Source of the DNA: Jeotgalibacillus aurantiacus
GTDB lineage: Bacteria; Bacillota; Bacilli; Bacillales; Jeotgalibacillaceae
Length of the DNA: 64,000 bases
Reading direction: 5' to 3'
NCBI RefSeq assembly: GCF_020595125.1
Contig: NZ_JACNMS010000005.1
Coordinates: 62,001-126,000 of the forward strand
Under the pieces are notes generated by a model. It did not search any database. It saw only the letters and a list, made by a program, of their open reading frames with translations, and was not told the origin of the DNA. Shown here in pieces: positions 45,643 to 55,205 of this stretch (its first letter is position 1; each line of letters begins with the position of its first letter). A program made the translations under genes and the position numbers.

Positions 45643-47799
45643 CTACACGAGCTGATTCTTCACCAGCACCATCTTGATCTGTGTATACGTCACTTCCTCA
45701 GGCAGTGACTCCTTTAACGGCTTGAGGCGGGGTTCCTCTAGCTCGCCACGTTTGGTCAGAATGAGTGATTCGAGTTCTTCATCAAACCAATCGTCAAAAC
45801 GGAGTGTATGTCCTTCTTCGTATGCTTTTTGCAGATGTTTTTCAATCGTCTGACTCGTCATACCACGCATGTCAGCAATTTCTGTGATGGATTTGCCTTC
45901 TTCATACAGCTCATAGCTCAGCAGGTGACTTGGCTGATCGCTTTCCGGCAGTACTTGCGGCTCCTTGCGTTTCGCAGCAGGCACTGATGCAGGAAGGGGC
46001 GTCATTTTGTTGTTTTTCCCATTTACCTCCGTATAGCTCTTGATTGCCGAGATAAATGGTTCACCGTAAGCGTCCCGTTTCCGTTCACCGACACCTTTAA
46101 TCGAGGAAAGCTCGTCCATCGTTTCAGGATAATACTGCGCCATTTCACGCAGTGTGGCATCGGAAAAGACGACGTATGGCGGAACACCGTGCTCCTTGGC
46201 CAGAGCGGAACGGACTTTACGGAGCTCTTCGAATAAGGATTCGTCGTAGTCCGCTTTTTGCTGGTGTAATTCAAAGCCAGACTTCAGCCAGACTTCCTGC
46301 TGACCTTTCAGAACGGGAACGGCTTCCTGTGTCAGCTTCAGGACAGGAAACTGACCTCCATCAAGGGTTAAATACCCTTCGGCAATCAGGAGCTGAATCA
46401 AGTCAGAGATTTCCCTTTCCTTCATGCGGGACATTAATCCGTAAGTCGTAATTTTATCGAGCCTGAAATCGAGCAGCTTTTTGTTACGCGAACCTTTCAG
46501 CACTTTTGCTGTCATCCCAGTGCCGAAACGCTCGCCCATTCGTTTTACCGTTGAGAGAATCATCTGAACCTCGCGTGTTCGGTCGGATTTTTCACGGCTG
46601 TCGAGACAGCTGCTGCAGTGTCCGCAGTCTGACGTCATCTGATGGTCCTCAAAGTAGGTAAGAATATAACGCGGCAGGCAGCTGTTGCTGTGACAGTAGT
46701 TAATCATCTGCTGCAGCTTCCCGTATTCCTCAGCTCTCTTTTCCTCACTGTGAATGGATTGTTCAATCAGAAAGCGCTGGAGCATCGTGTCCTGAGGGCT
46801 GTAAAGGAGATAACAGTCTGAAGGTTCCCCGTCACGTCCTGCACGCCCGGCCTCCTGATAATACGATTCCATATTCATCGGCAGCTGGTAATGAAGAACG
46901 TAGCGTACGTTTGATTTATCAATCCCCATACCAAATGCATTCGTTGCGACAATGATGTTTTTCTCGTCATAAATAAACTGCCGCTGTGATTCATTACGCT
47001 CCTCTTCAGACAGTCCTGCATGGTAGCAGACTGCTTCAAATCCGGTTTCATTCAGCCAGTCGGTCAGCTGATCAGCATCTTTCCGGGTAGCCGTGTAAAT
47101 GATGCCGGTCTGATCCTGCTTTTCTTTTAGAAAACGGGAAATAAAGGTGCGTTTATCGCCGGTCTTCACGACATGAAAAGATAAATTATCACGCGCAAAA
47201 CCGGTGTTGACAATATGGTCAGCATCAATGGATAGCAAACTTGTAATGTCCTGAATGACGCGGTCTGTTGCAGTAGCTGTAAGAGCCGTCAAAACAGGGA
47301 GATTCGGCAGCTGTTTGATCGTTTCAACAATGGTCCGGTAGCTCGGTCTGAAATCATGTCCCCACTGGGAGATACAGTGTGCCTCATCAAAAGCGATCAG
47401 GGAGAGTGGGATTTGTGAAATCGTATTGAAAAAGGCGCTCGAGTCAAAACGCTCCGGTGCTGCATACATAAATTGATAGCGGCCTTCCCGCAATCCCTGC
47501 AGCCGTTCACGCGTTTCAGCAGCGGATAATGTACTGTTTATATAGGTGGCAGAAATGCCGTTTTCATTTAACGCATCAACCTGATCACGCATCAGTGAGA
47601 TCAGGGGAGAGATGACAAGGGCAGTGCCTTCCATCATTAACCCGGGAATCTGGTAGCAGATCGATTTCCCGCCGCCAGTCGGCATGATGCCGAGCGCGTT
47701 TTGGCGGTCTAAAACCGATTCAATGATCCGGTCCTGTCCCGGCCTGAATGCTTCATAGCCGAAATAGGTTTGCAGGACTTGCTGAGCCTGCTTATTCAT
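45643..47799 (-). CDS. recQ: ATP-dependent DNA helicase RecQ
   Basis: About 718 aa from ATG at 47799, nine bases after GAAGGG; longer in-frame starts overlap that site. The helicase core has G-G-G-K-S near residue 45, D-E-A-H-C-I-S-Q-W-G and a second RecA domain with Q-x-x-G-R-A-G-R-D-G. It is followed by the RQC zinc site (C-L-P-R-Y, C-G-H-C-S-S-C), an HRDC domain (about 500-580) and a C-terminal HTH_40-type helix-turn-helix (Y-E-E-G-K-S-I-T-E-I-A). It unwinds 3'-tailed duplexes during recombinational repair. Confidence 0.93.
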   Translation of the reverse strand: MNKQAQQVLQTYFGYEAFRPGQDRIIESVLDRQNALGIMPTGGGKSICYQIPGLMMEGTALVISPLISLMRDQVDALNENGISATYINSTLSAAETRERLQGLREGRYQFMYAAPERFDSSAFFNTISQIPLSLIAFDEAHCISQWGHDFRPSYRTIVETIKQLPNLPVLTALTATATDRVIQDITSLLSIDADHIVNTGFARDNLSFHVVKTGDKRTFISRFLKEKQDQTGIIYTATRKDADQLTDWLNETGFEAVCYHAGLSEEERNESQRQFIYDEKNIIVATNAFGMGIDKSNVRYVLHYQLPMNMESYYQEAGRAGRDGEPSDCYLLYSPQDTMLQRFLIEQSIHSEEKRAEEYGKLQQMINYCHSNSCLPRYILTYFEDHQMTSDCGHCSSCLDSREKSDRTREVQMILSTVKRMGERFGTGMTAKVLKGSRNKKLLDFRLDKITTYGLMSRMKEREISDLIQLLIAEGYLTLDGGQFPVLKLTQEAVPVLKGQQEVWLKSGFELHQQKADYDESLFEELRKVRSALAKEHGVPPYVVFSDATLREMAQYYPETMDELSSIKGVGERKRDAYGEPFISAIKSYTEVNGKNNKMTPLPASVPAAKRKEPQVLPESDQPSHLLSYELYEEGKSITEIADMRGMTSQTIEKHLQKAYEEGHTLRFDDWFDEELESLILTKRGELEEPRLKPLKESLPEEVTYTQIKMVLVKNQLV

Positions 47800-47939
47800 G
47801 AAAATCATCCCTTCTTCAAGCAATCTCTTATTATTTTAACATGAGAAATGAAGCAGTACGATAAGCTTGTGTTTCGAAAGTCGAAGTATTATGGTAAGAT
47901 AAAACATGTAGTCAGAAAATTGAAACAGGAGGAATCGTC

Positions 47940-49733
47940 ATGTCAACAGCGGTATACCCGGAAACATGGGATTTAGATGTCTTTTTTAAAGGCGGAAGTC
48001 AGTCAGAGGAATTAGCACAGCACCTAGATACATATGAAAATAAAACATCCCTTTTTGCTGATCGTGTAAAGGCGTTCAACACACCTTCATCTGCAGATCA
48101 GGGAGATGAAGTATATGCACTGATTCAGGAAGCAAAAGAAGCAATGATGGGGCTTCGCCAGGCTGGCGCATTTGCAAGCTGTCTTGAAGCAGCCGATACA
48201 TCAGATACAGGCGCAGGTGTACTGAGAGGAAAAGTTGTTTCTCTTTTTGCAGATTTCGGTACAGCGTATCAGGCATTTCAGCAGAAGCTTGCAGCAGCAG
48301 ACGATCAGGTATGGGATCAGCTGGTCGCACATGAGAAGCTGAACGAGTACGCATTTATTCTTGGTGAGTGGCGCGAGAGTGCAAAAGAAAGATTATCAGA
48401 GGCAGAAGAAGGTCTGATCAGCGCTTTAGGCGTAGATGGATATCATGGCTGGGGACAGATGTACAATGCGCTTGTCGGTGAGATGTCCATTGAAATGGAA
48501 GTAGACGGTGAAAAGAAGACACTGTCAGTCGGACAAGCAAATAATTTGAAGTCACATGAAGATGCAGCGGTTCGTGAAGAAGTGAAACAAAAACTTGATG
48601 AAGCGTGGCAGAAGCAGGAGAACCTGTTTGCACAGACCCTGAACCATCTTGGCGGTTTCCGTCTGGCTCTTTACAAAAAGCGCGGCTGGGATGACTTTAT
48701 GAAGGAGCCGCTTGATTACAACCGCATGAAGCCTGAAACATTGGATGCCATGTGGGGCGCGATCAGCAAGAGCAAGGAGCCTTTTGTGAAATTCCTGGAT
48801 CATAAAGCGAAGCTTCTTGGACTGGAGAAAATGAAGTGGGCTCATCTGGATGCACCGATCTCATCGAGTGTGAAGAAACTTCCATACAGCGAAGGGGCTG
48901 CTTTTATTTTAAAGCATTTTAAGAAATTTGGCCCGGAAATGGCTGCATTTGCTGAAAAAGCTTTTGAAGAAGGCTGGATTGAAGCAGAGGACCGTGCCGG
49001 TAAACGTCCGGGTGGATTCTGCACAGGCTTCCCTCAAAGTGAGCAATCCCGTATTTTCATGACATACAGCGGCACGATGTCAAATGTGGCGACACTTGCC
49101 CATGAGCTTGGCCACGCCTTCCATTCGTATGCGCTTCGACCTATGGACCAACTGAACAGAATGTATGCGATGAACGTGGCAGAAACGGCGTCAACGTTTG
49201 CTGAAATGATCGTGTCTGATGCGGCGGTTAAAGAAGCGGAAACAAAAGAAGAGCAGGCAGCTTTGCTTGAGGATAAAGTATCAAGAAGCATCGCCTTCTT
49301 CATGAACATTCACTCACGCTTTATTTTTGAAAAGAATTTCTATGAAGAGCGCAAGCAGGGCTTCGTAACTGCCGAGCGTCTGAATCAGCTGACGGTTGAA
49401 GCGCAAAATGAAGCGTATTGTGGTGCCGTGGAAGATAACGAGCCGCGTTTCTGGGCTTCAAAGCTTCATTTCCATATTACAGGCGTACCATTTTACAACT
49501 TCCCGTATACGTTTGGTTACCTGTTCTCATTAAGCATTTACGCTCGTGCACTGGAAGAGGGAACCGATTACGAGGAGAAATATATGGCACTGCTTCGTGA
49601 TACAGCCGTGATGACAACGGAAGAACTTGCGATGAAGCATCTAGGTGAAGACATCACAACAGAAGCCTTCTGGATGAAAGGCATTGAGTTGTGTGTGAAG
49701 GATGCGGAAGATTTTATTGCGCTAACTTCCTGA
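47940..49733 (+). CDS. M3-family oligoendopeptidase (PepF type)
   Basis: The 597-aa metallopeptidase has the zinc site H-E-L-G-H near residue 384 with the third ligand Glu in V-A-E-T-A-S-T-F-A-E about 26 residues later, and a long helical N-terminal half that covers the active-site cleft. It degrades short peptides in the cytoplasm. ATG lies after AGGAGGAATC. It is a single gene, read away from recQ. Confidence 0.9.
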   Translation: MSTAVYPETWDLDVFFKGGSQSEELAQHLDTYENKTSLFADRVKAFNTPSSADQGDEVYALIQEAKEAMMGLRQAGAFASCLEAADTSDTGAGVLRGKVVSLFADFGTAYQAFQQKLAAADDQVWDQLVAHEKLNEYAFILGEWRESAKERLSEAEEGLISALGVDGYHGWGQMYNALVGEMSIEMEVDGEKKTLSVGQANNLKSHEDAAVREEVKQKLDEAWQKQENLFAQTLNHLGGFRLALYKKRGWDDFMKEPLDYNRMKPETLDAMWGAISKSKEPFVKFLDHKAKLLGLEKMKWAHLDAPISSSVKKLPYSEGAAFILKHFKKFGPEMAAFAEKAFEEGWIEAEDRAGKRPGGFCTGFPQSEQSRIFMTYSGTMSNVATLAHELGHAFHSYALRPMDQLNRMYAMNVAETASTFAEMIVSDAAVKEAETKEEQAALLEDKVSRSIAFFMNIHSRFIFEKNFYEERKQGFVTAERLNQLTVEAQNEAYCGAVEDNEPRFWASKLHFHITGVPFYNFPYTFGYLFSLSIYARALEEGTDYEEKYMALLRDTAVMTTEELAMKHLGEDITTEAFWMKGIELCVKDAEDFIALTS

Positions 49734-49736
49734 TGA

Positions 49737-49770
49737 GAGAGGAGCTGCCTTTAGGGGTGGCTTCTTTTCA
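49737..49770 (+). terminator. Weak hairpin after the oligoendopeptidase gene
   Basis: GAGGAGCTGCC and GGTGGCTTCTT pair with mismatches and are followed by TTTT. Confidence 0.5.
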
Positions 49771-49777
49771 AGTTAAC

Positions 49778-50015
49778 GAAGGCATGTTTTGACAAAAGGT
49801 GCGTGTGGGGCAGTTTGATTGAATTCAATTTAGAAATGAAGGAATCGTGCTGTCGTAGTGATGGAATCATGAGAGTCAATGAAGGGAAAATGAAGGCTTG
49901 AGGACGTAGTGAGGGAATTATATTTTCAAACGAAGGAATCATTTTTTAGAAAGAAGGAATAAAAATCTGATTCGATTGAAAAATTTTCCTTAAAGAAGGA
50001 ATACCGTCGGGCTCC
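49778..50015. repeat. 21-bp degenerate tandem array A4
   Basis: Anchored on variants of GAAGGAATC (and GATTGAA), units start at 49817, 49838, 49860, 49881, 49911, 49932, 49953, 49974 and 49995. The steps are 21, 22, 21, 30, 21, 21, 21 and 21 bp. The single 30-bp step echoes the 30-bp unit in array A3. On the minus strand most units read I-P-S-L/F-type heptads. No gene is present; the array separates two plus-strand genes. Confidence 0.75.
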
Positions 50016-50120
50016 GATTATGACTTTCTATGATCAAAGAAAATTCACATTCCACAGTCGACCATCAGACAGGTTTTGGTTTACACTAAAAGAAACAACT
50101 AGACATTGGAGAGAGTGCTT

Positions 50121-50666
50121 ATGGTGCTACTAAAAAGTGAACGTCTGTATTTCAGACCTCTGGCGGAAGAGGACATTGATGAGTTTGTCGAGCTTTTAAT
50201 CCGCAATCGCAGGTTTTGGACCATTTATGAACCGAAGCATCCTGACCCTTTTTATACGAGGGAAACCCAGCTTGAAAAACTGGCTGAAGCGAAACAGCAG
50301 CAAAAGCTTGGGAAAGAATACAGCTGGGGAATCTATCATTCGGAAACGAATCGTTTAATCGGGAGCGTATCAATTTACTCCATTCGGCGCCTGCCATTTG
50401 CCTCTGCCTACATCGGTTATTCCCTTGATGAGGAGCACACGAAGCAGGGTTATGGAACGGAGGCCGTTCAGGCTGCACTGCGCTTTGCCTTTCGCGACTT
50501 TGGTCTGCACCGGATCGAAGCGCTTGTCTCACCTAAAAACGAAGCCTCACAAAAGGTGCTCGAAAAAGTCGGCATGCAGCAGGAGGGCCTTCTCCGCAAA
50601 AACCTGTTTATCAACGGTGTTTGGGAGGATCATTATTTGTACAGCATGCTTGAGGATGATTTCTGA
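50121..50666 (+). CDS. GNAT acetyltransferase, RimJ/RimL type
   Basis: About 181 aa from ATG at 50121, seven bases after GGAGAG; the upstream in-frame TTG at 50106 overlaps that site. Acetyl-CoA-binding elements are Y-I-G-Y-S-L-D near residue 97, Q-G-Y-G-T-E-A near 112 and the closing N-E-A-S-Q-K-V-L-E-K-V-G-M block. R-L-Y-F-R-P-L at the start is typical of the RimJ/RimL branch that acetylates protein N-termini, but small-molecule substrates are also possible. Confidence 0.88.
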   Translation: MVLLKSERLYFRPLAEEDIDEFVELLIRNRRFWTIYEPKHPDPFYTRETQLEKLAEAKQQQKLGKEYSWGIYHSETNRLIGSVSIYSIRRLPFASAYIGYSLDEEHTKQGYGTEAVQAALRFAFRDFGLHRIEALVSPKNEASQKVLEKVGMQQEGLLRKNLFINGVWEDHYLYSMLEDDF

Positions 50667-50728
50667 AAGGGTAAGACCTTTTGGGAACGCTATGTCGTAC
50701 GTTTATTAAACCGGTTTATACAATAGAG

Positions 50729-50767
50729 AAGCTGGAACACTCTTGAGGGAGCTGTTCCGGCTTTTTT
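50729..50767 (+). terminator. Intrinsic terminator of the acetyltransferase gene
   Basis: AAGCTGGAACA pairs with TGTTCCGGCTT (one mismatch), then TTTT. Confidence 0.85.
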
Positions 50768-50785
50768 GATGTGCGTTTTTAAGGA

Positions 50786-50954
50786 GAGTCGTTAAATGAA
50801 TGCAAAGAGTGGTTAAATAACCTGATAGAGTGGTTGAATACTCCGATAGAGTGGTTAAATAACCCGAAAGAGTGGTCGAATAACCCAAAAGAGTGGTCGA
50901 ATCCATCCCGAACAGCCACTTAATCACTTCAAAGAGTTCTCAAATGGCTTACAG
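50786..50954. repeat. 21-bp degenerate tandem array A5
   Basis: GAGTGGT or a close variant starts at 50786, 50807, 50828, 50849, 50870 and 50891, exactly 21 bp apart; one unit is decayed and a last GAGTTCT stands at 50934. Units continue with TAAATAACCCGAAA-like sequence. The minus strand is open and would give heptads S-T-T-L-S-G-Y. The consensus is nearly the same as that of array A6 six kilobases away. Confidence 0.85.
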
Positions 50955-51057
50955 CCTACTACGCCTCAGGTCCTACTCCAAAATCAAGCTCCGGCTCCTG
51001 TCGGGGTTTTTTGCTGTGCTCTAAACTAAGGTTACAAAGAAAAAAGGAGGAAACAAC

Positions 51058-51396
51058 ATGAACAAATTCTGGTTAACCCTGATTGGTGTGACCGCAGCGA
51101 TTGTCTTGCTTTCAAATCTTGGATCGATAGCGGGTCTGGTTGTCAGCCTTGTGATTACTTATTTCGCTGCAAAATGGTATGTGTCATCTGACAAGCTGTG
51201 GGTGAAGATTACGACAGGAATTGTCGGAGCGATTGCCGCACTGTCTGCTATTTTTAATGTCCCAGCCATTCTCGGTGTCCTTGCTATTTACGTCCTGTAC
51301 TTTGTTGTGAAAAAGTGGAATCGTGAGCCTGTGACCAATGAGCCGTTTTCATACTTTGAAAAACAGTGGCATGATCTTAAGAAAAAATCATACTAA
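51058..51396 (+). CDS. Small membrane protein of the lia operon (lmo0954/LiaI-like)
   Basis: The 112-aa protein has three to four hydrophobic segments (about 5-30, 44-62, 65-88) and a basic tail. It precedes the LiaH-like gene by 21 bp, the position of LiaI, the membrane anchor for LiaH in B. subtilis. Sequence type is that of Listeria Lmo0954. A weak hairpin (about 50989-51012) with T6 stands upstream and could be an attenuator or a stray terminator. ATG follows AAAGGAGGAAAC. Confidence 0.75.
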   Translation: MNKFWLTLIGVTAAIVLLSNLGSIAGLVVSLVITYFAAKWYVSSDKLWVKITTGIVGAIAALSAIFNVPAILGVLAIYVLYFVVKKWNREPVTNEPFSYFEKQWHDLKKKSY

Positions 51397-51417
51397 ACAT
51401 AAAAAGGAGACGATCAT

Positions 51418-52023
51418 ATGAATCACGTACTATCAAAAATAGCAGAAGTCATCAAACAGGATTTTAAAGATGCGAAGTGGAAGAAAGAGATGTCGAATCC
51501 TCTCACAGCTTTGTCAAAGGAGATCAAGGATTGTGAGGGTGCAGTGAAGCGTGCACAACAGCTGACAGATCGCCAGAAGCTCCTTAAAAAGGAATTTGAA
51601 AAGGAATTCCGCGAAGCAAAATCAATGGCTGAAAAACGCAAAGAGCATGTTAAGCTGGCGGAAGAAGCAGGGAAAGAGGAGCTTGCAGCAGCGGCATTAA
51701 GAGAATACACCTATTACAGCGGCCGCACAGAGCGCCTGGAGATCACGATTCGTGAAGCGGAGGCCCAGCTGAAGGATCTTGAGCATCAGCAGGAACAGAT
51801 CACATTTAAGCTGAAAGACCTTCAGTTGAAGCGACTTGAGTATATGGCAAAGGAAAATGCCGTAAAGGGTGAAAAACAGGCGTCATTTATGCTGAATCCG
51901 GAGCAGGTAACGGATGAGGATCGCCGTTTTATGCAGATTGATCAGTACTTAAAGTCCGAAGAAAAGAAAAAAGAAGTGCTGACGATTGATGAACAAATTG
52001 AAGAGTTGAAACACGAAAATTGA
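51418..52023 (+). CDS. liaH: PspA/IM30-family protein, LiaH-like
   Basis: The 201-aa protein is almost entirely coiled coil (about 25-180), with no membrane segment, and is followed by liaF-liaS-liaR. It differs from the PspA at 15051-15716 by starting M-N-H-V-L-S-K-I and lacking the D-P-x-K-M-L-D-Q motif in clear form. LiaH forms large rings that shield the membrane after bacitracin or daptomycin damage. RBS AAAGGAG. Confidence 0.85.
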   Translation: MNHVLSKIAEVIKQDFKDAKWKKEMSNPLTALSKEIKDCEGAVKRAQQLTDRQKLLKKEFEKEFREAKSMAEKRKEHVKLAEEAGKEELAAAALREYTYYSGRTERLEITIREAEAQLKDLEHQQEQITFKLKDLQLKRLEYMAKENAVKGEKQASFMLNPEQVTDEDRRFMQIDQYLKSEEKKKEVLTIDEQIEELKHEN

Positions 52024-52130
52024 TGAATTCGGGAGAAAGGGGAGACCCTTCCTCCCGAATTTGGGGTTCCGGTAAACAGAATGAAAGGCTAAAATAAGGA
52101 AGCAGGATGATCAACAAGGGGGTGGGCAGA

Positions 52131-52862
52131 ATGAAATGGCTAAAAGAAATGTCCTTATCAAACTGGGTAACTGCCTGTCTGGTACTCGTATTCATTGAAA
52201 TTATTTTATTTAACAGCGGGATGATCTTTTCGTTTGCGGTAGCAGGTGCATTTATTTACTTTGGAAAACGCCGCTGGGACCGGCTGTATGGGAAGATCCT
52301 GTTAGGTGTTGGAGCGCTTTCTTTATTAACGGCTGTTTTGTCGATGGTCACATTGAGAATTCTCGCAGTCGTGCTGATTGTTTATTTGATTATGAAATAT
52401 ACAGAGTCTAAGAAAGACCCTGTTACGTATAGAGCGAAAATGGAAAGTAAGTTCAAGGAAGATAAAGAAAGACTTCTTTTATCTAAAAAACCTTTTTTCC
52501 TGAATAAATGGGTGGGATCTCATTCTACACCTGATCACTCATTTGAATGGGAAGATATTCATCTGCAAAACGGAATCGGTGATGTACTCATTGATTTGAG
52601 TAATACAGTGTTACCGGACCGGGAAGTATTTATTTCGATGAGAAATCTGGCCGGGAACATTACGATTCTTGTCCCTTATGAACTGGATATCTCTATTCAA
52701 CATGCTGCTGTTGCCGGGGAAGCTTCGATTTTTAAGAAGCATTCCTCCCGTCTGTGGAATGAAAATCTTGTATATGAAACAGAGCATTACCGGTCCGCTT
52801 CTCAGAAAGTAACGATTTTCACATCAGTGCTTGTCGGGGATATCGAGGTGAAGCGCGTATGA
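52131..52862 (+). CDS. liaF: LiaF, inhibitor of the LiaSR system
   Basis: About 243 aa from ATG at 52131, seven bases after AAGGGGGTG; an earlier ATG at 52107 has no site. The N-terminal part has three to four membrane segments and the C-terminal 120 residues form a beta-helix-like domain (I-G-D-V-L-I-D-L, G-N-I-T-I-L-V-P-Y, S-V-L-V-G-D-I-E-V). LiaF keeps LiaS inactive until the envelope is damaged. It overlaps the LiaS gene by 4 nt. Confidence 0.88.
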   Translation: MKWLKEMSLSNWVTACLVLVFIEIILFNSGMIFSFAVAGAFIYFGKRRWDRLYGKILLGVGALSLLTAVLSMVTLRILAVVLIVYLIMKYTESKKDPVTYRAKMESKFKEDKERLLLSKKPFFLNKWVGSHSTPDHSFEWEDIHLQNGIGDVLIDLSNTVLPDREVFISMRNLAGNITILVPYELDISIQHAAVAGEASIFKKHSSRLWNENLVYETEHYRSASQKVTIFTSVLVGDIEVKRV

Positions 52863-53884
52863 TGGCGAAAAATACGTTTCAGGCGGTGGGGCTGAGTGTC
52901 CTGACAGTATTGCTGACTTTTGGCGTCTACCTTTTAATGTTTCCACCCGAACAGTGGGGAAGCCTTTGGCAGGAGACGATCCTGGATATTCCGATCGTTC
53001 TGTTTCTTGTCCTGCAGCTGCTGCTTGTGTCCATGATCTGGGGACTGATTCAGGGGCATGGTTATAAAAGACAGGTGATGATGGTGCAGCGTCAGCTTGA
53101 TGATCTGCTTTTAGGACGTGCAACATCAGAGGGAAGCCTGCCCAAAACGGCGGAGCTTTCCAAGCTGTCAGAAAAAGCATCAGAGCTGCAGACGTTATGG
53201 ACAGAACAGGTGCTGACGAGTCAGAAGCTTGCAAGTGAGAAGGTTGAACAGCAGGAGCAGAAGATTCAGGAGATGGTCTCTCAGGAACGGCAGCGGCTGG
53301 CACGTGAGCTGCACGATTCAGTCAGCCAGCAGCTGTTTGCCGCATCGATGCTGATGTCAGCGATTAATGAGGAGGAAAGCGCGCGGGAAAATCGTCAGCT
53401 GCAAATGGTGGAGAAGATGATTCAGCAGTCTCAGATTGAGATGCGTGCGCTGCTTTTACATTTAAGACCGGCTGCTTTAAAAGGTAAAACATTGGCGGAA
53501 GGTATTGAAGAACTGCTGACTGAGCTTCAGCTGAAGGTTCCATTGAAGCTGACCTGGAAGGCTGAGCCGCTTGAACTTGAGAGAAGTGTGGAGGATCATC
53601 TGTTCCGTATTTTACAGGAATCGATTTCAAATACATTACGTCATGCTGAGGCGGAAATTCTCAGCGTTTTATGCATTTTACGGGATGATTATGTCATTCT
53701 GCGAATTACGGACGACGGTAAAGGTTTCACGATTTCAGAGGATAAAGCAGGCTCATATGGTCTTGCCAGCATGCGTGAACGCGCTGCTGAAATTGGCGGG
53801 AAGTTAAAAATCGTCTCTCTTCCTGATCAGGGAACGCGTCTTGAAATCAAGGTACCTTTTAAAAGAAGGGAGGAAGCGGAATGA
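52859..53884 (+). CDS. liaS: LiaS sensor histidine kinase
   Basis: The 341-aa kinase has two membrane segments (about 8-28 and 42-62) with a very short outside loop, as in intramembrane-sensing kinases, then a coiled linker, the HisKA_3 phosphoacceptor [10 protein letters not shown] near residue 147 and an ATPase domain with N-T-L-R-H-A, D-D-G-K-G and G-S-Y-G-L. It phosphorylates LiaR on envelope stress. It overlaps both neighbours by 4 nt. Confidence 0.92.
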   Translation: MMAKNTFQAVGLSVLTVLLTFGVYLLMFPPEQWGSLWQETILDIPIVLFLVLQLLLVSMIWGLIQGHGYKRQVMMVQRQLDDLLLGRATSEGSLPKTAELSKLSEKASELQTLWTEQVLTSQKLASEKVEQQEQKIQEMVSQERQRLARELHDSVSQQLFAASMLMSAINEEESARENRQLQMVEKMIQQSQIEMRALLLHLRPAALKGKTLAEGIEELLTELQLKVPLKLTWKAEPLELERSVEDHLFRILQESISNTLRHAEAEILSVLCILRDDYVILRITDDGKGFTISEDKAGSYGLASMRERAAEIGGKLKIVSLPDQGTRLEIKVPFKRREEAE

Positions 53885-54513
53885 TACGGGTATTATTCGT
53901 AGACGATCACGAAATGGTCCGGATTGGCGTGGGATCTTATTTAGCGGCTCAGCATGATATTGAAGTGGTGGGCGAATGTGACGACGGAGAACCGGCTGTG
54001 AAAATGGCATTAGAGCTGAAGCCGGATATTATTTTAATGGACCTTGTCATGAAAAAGATGGATGGCATCGAGGCGACCTCACAAATCATCAAAAAGTGGC
54101 CGGAAGCAAAAATCATCATTGTCACAAGCTTTTTAGACGATGATAAAGTTTATCCTGCACTTGAAGCAGGAGCGGTCAGTTACTTACTTAAAACATCGAA
54201 AGCAAAAGACATAGCAGACGCGATCCGGAAAACGCACAACGGAGAAACGGTTTTAGAGCCTGAGGTAACCGGAAAAGTCATGCAGCGTATGAGAGGTGGA
54301 GTACCTAAATTGCTGCATCAGGATCTGACGGACCGTGAAAAAGAAATTTTACTGCTCGTTGCAGAAGGAAAAACAAATCAGGAGATTGCTGATGAGTTAT
54401 ACATTGCCTTGAAAACCGTCAAAACCCATGTCAGTAACATTCTTGGGAAGCTTGAAGTTCAGGATCGAACACAGGCTGTTATATATGCATTTAAGCATGA
54501 TTTGGTAAAATAG
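53881..54513 (+). CDS. liaR: LiaR response regulator
   Basis: The 210-aa NarL/FixJ-type regulator has a receiver domain (1-120; acidic pocket D-D-H near residue 8, phosphorylated Asp in I-L-M-D-L near residue 54, Lys in L-K-T-S) and a LuxR-type helix-turn-helix (about 145-205, L-T-D-R-E-K-E-I-L and V-K-T-H-V-S-N-I-L). It activates the lia operon after phosphorylation by LiaS. I could not find a confident LiaR box upstream of the operon. Confidence 0.92.
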   Translation: MIRVLFVDDHEMVRIGVGSYLAAQHDIEVVGECDDGEPAVKMALELKPDIILMDLVMKKMDGIEATSQIIKKWPEAKIIIVTSFLDDDKVYPALEAGAVSYLLKTSKAKDIADAIRKTHNGETVLEPEVTGKVMQRMRGGVPKLLHQDLTDREKEILLLVAEGKTNQEIADELYIALKTVKTHVSNILGKLEVQDRTQAVIYAFKHDLVK

Positions 54514-54584
54514 GTAAATGATGATGTTAAGGACTTTTGTTTCTGGGTAAACAAATACAAACGCTCTTGAAAGGAGTCCTATGC

Positions 54585-55193
54585 ATGCATTCCTTATTGG
54601 AAAATCAGGCGAAAGACTGCTGCTGGTTGAACGAACCGCCGGACTACGCGCTTGAAGATAAAGAATTAATCGTCAAAACAAAAGAAAAAACAGATTTCTG
54701 GAGAAAAACGCATTACGGCTTTGATCGCATGGATGGACATGTCTTTTATAAGGAAATCATAGGTGCATTTGAAACAGAAGCCGTATTTACAATGAAGGAT
54801 CCGAAAAGCCGGTATGATCAGGCGGGCCTTTTTATTATGGTATCAGATGACTGCTGGCTGAAAGCGTCACTTGAATATATTCCGGAAAAGCATTCTTTCC
54901 TGGGAGCCGTAGTGACTAATAATGGATTTTCCGACTGGTCATCGTGTAATGTGCCGACACCGGAGAACGGGATTAAGCTCGCGTTCAAAATTTCCCGTGA
55001 AGGTGGCAATTACCGGATCTGGTCTAAGCCTGCAGAAGGTGACCATGAATACCAGCAGTTAAGAATTGCCCGTCTCCATGAGGATGACCATAATGGCAAA
55101 GTAAAACTCGGCTTATACGCATGCAGTCCATCACCAGGCGGAGGTTTCACCACAGTTTTTCACTCCTGGACCGTTCAATTAGAAGTGAAGTAA
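54585..55193 (+). CDS. DUF1349 protein (YesU-like lectin fold)
   Basis: About 202 aa from ATG at 54585, eight bases after AAAGGAG. The sequence is beta-rich with T-D-F-W-R-K-T-H-Y-G-F near residue 39, D-Q-A-G-L-F-I-M near 80, W-L-K-A-S-L-E-Y and S-x-V-V-T-N-N-G-F-S-D-W-S, the pattern of DUF1349 concanavalin-like proteins. It lacks a signal peptide. A carbohydrate-related role is presumed from the fold only. Confidence 0.8.
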   Translation: MHSLLENQAKDCCWLNEPPDYALEDKELIVKTKEKTDFWRKTHYGFDRMDGHVFYKEIIGAFETEAVFTMKDPKSRYDQAGLFIMVSDDCWLKASLEYIPEKHSFLGAVVTNNGFSDWSSCNVPTPENGIKLAFKISREGGNYRIWSKPAEGDHEYQQLRIARLHEDDHNGKVKLGLYACSPSPGGGFTTVFHSWTVQLEVK

Positions 55194-55205
55194 AGGAATG
55201 ATTGG

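Noticed and set aside
49751-49942. Minus-strand frame with I-P-S-L repeats
   Set aside because: By-product of array A4; no ribosome binding site.
50706-50927. Minus-strand frame with S-T-T-L-S-G-Y heptad repeats, as a small repeat protein
   Set aside because: It is the translation of a 21-bp DNA repeat; no ribosome binding site, and frames are open in several directions because 21 is divisible by three.
50955-51057. LiaR-binding box upstream of the lia operon
   Set aside because: No sequence close to the known palindromic LiaR box was found; only a weak hairpin with a T-run.
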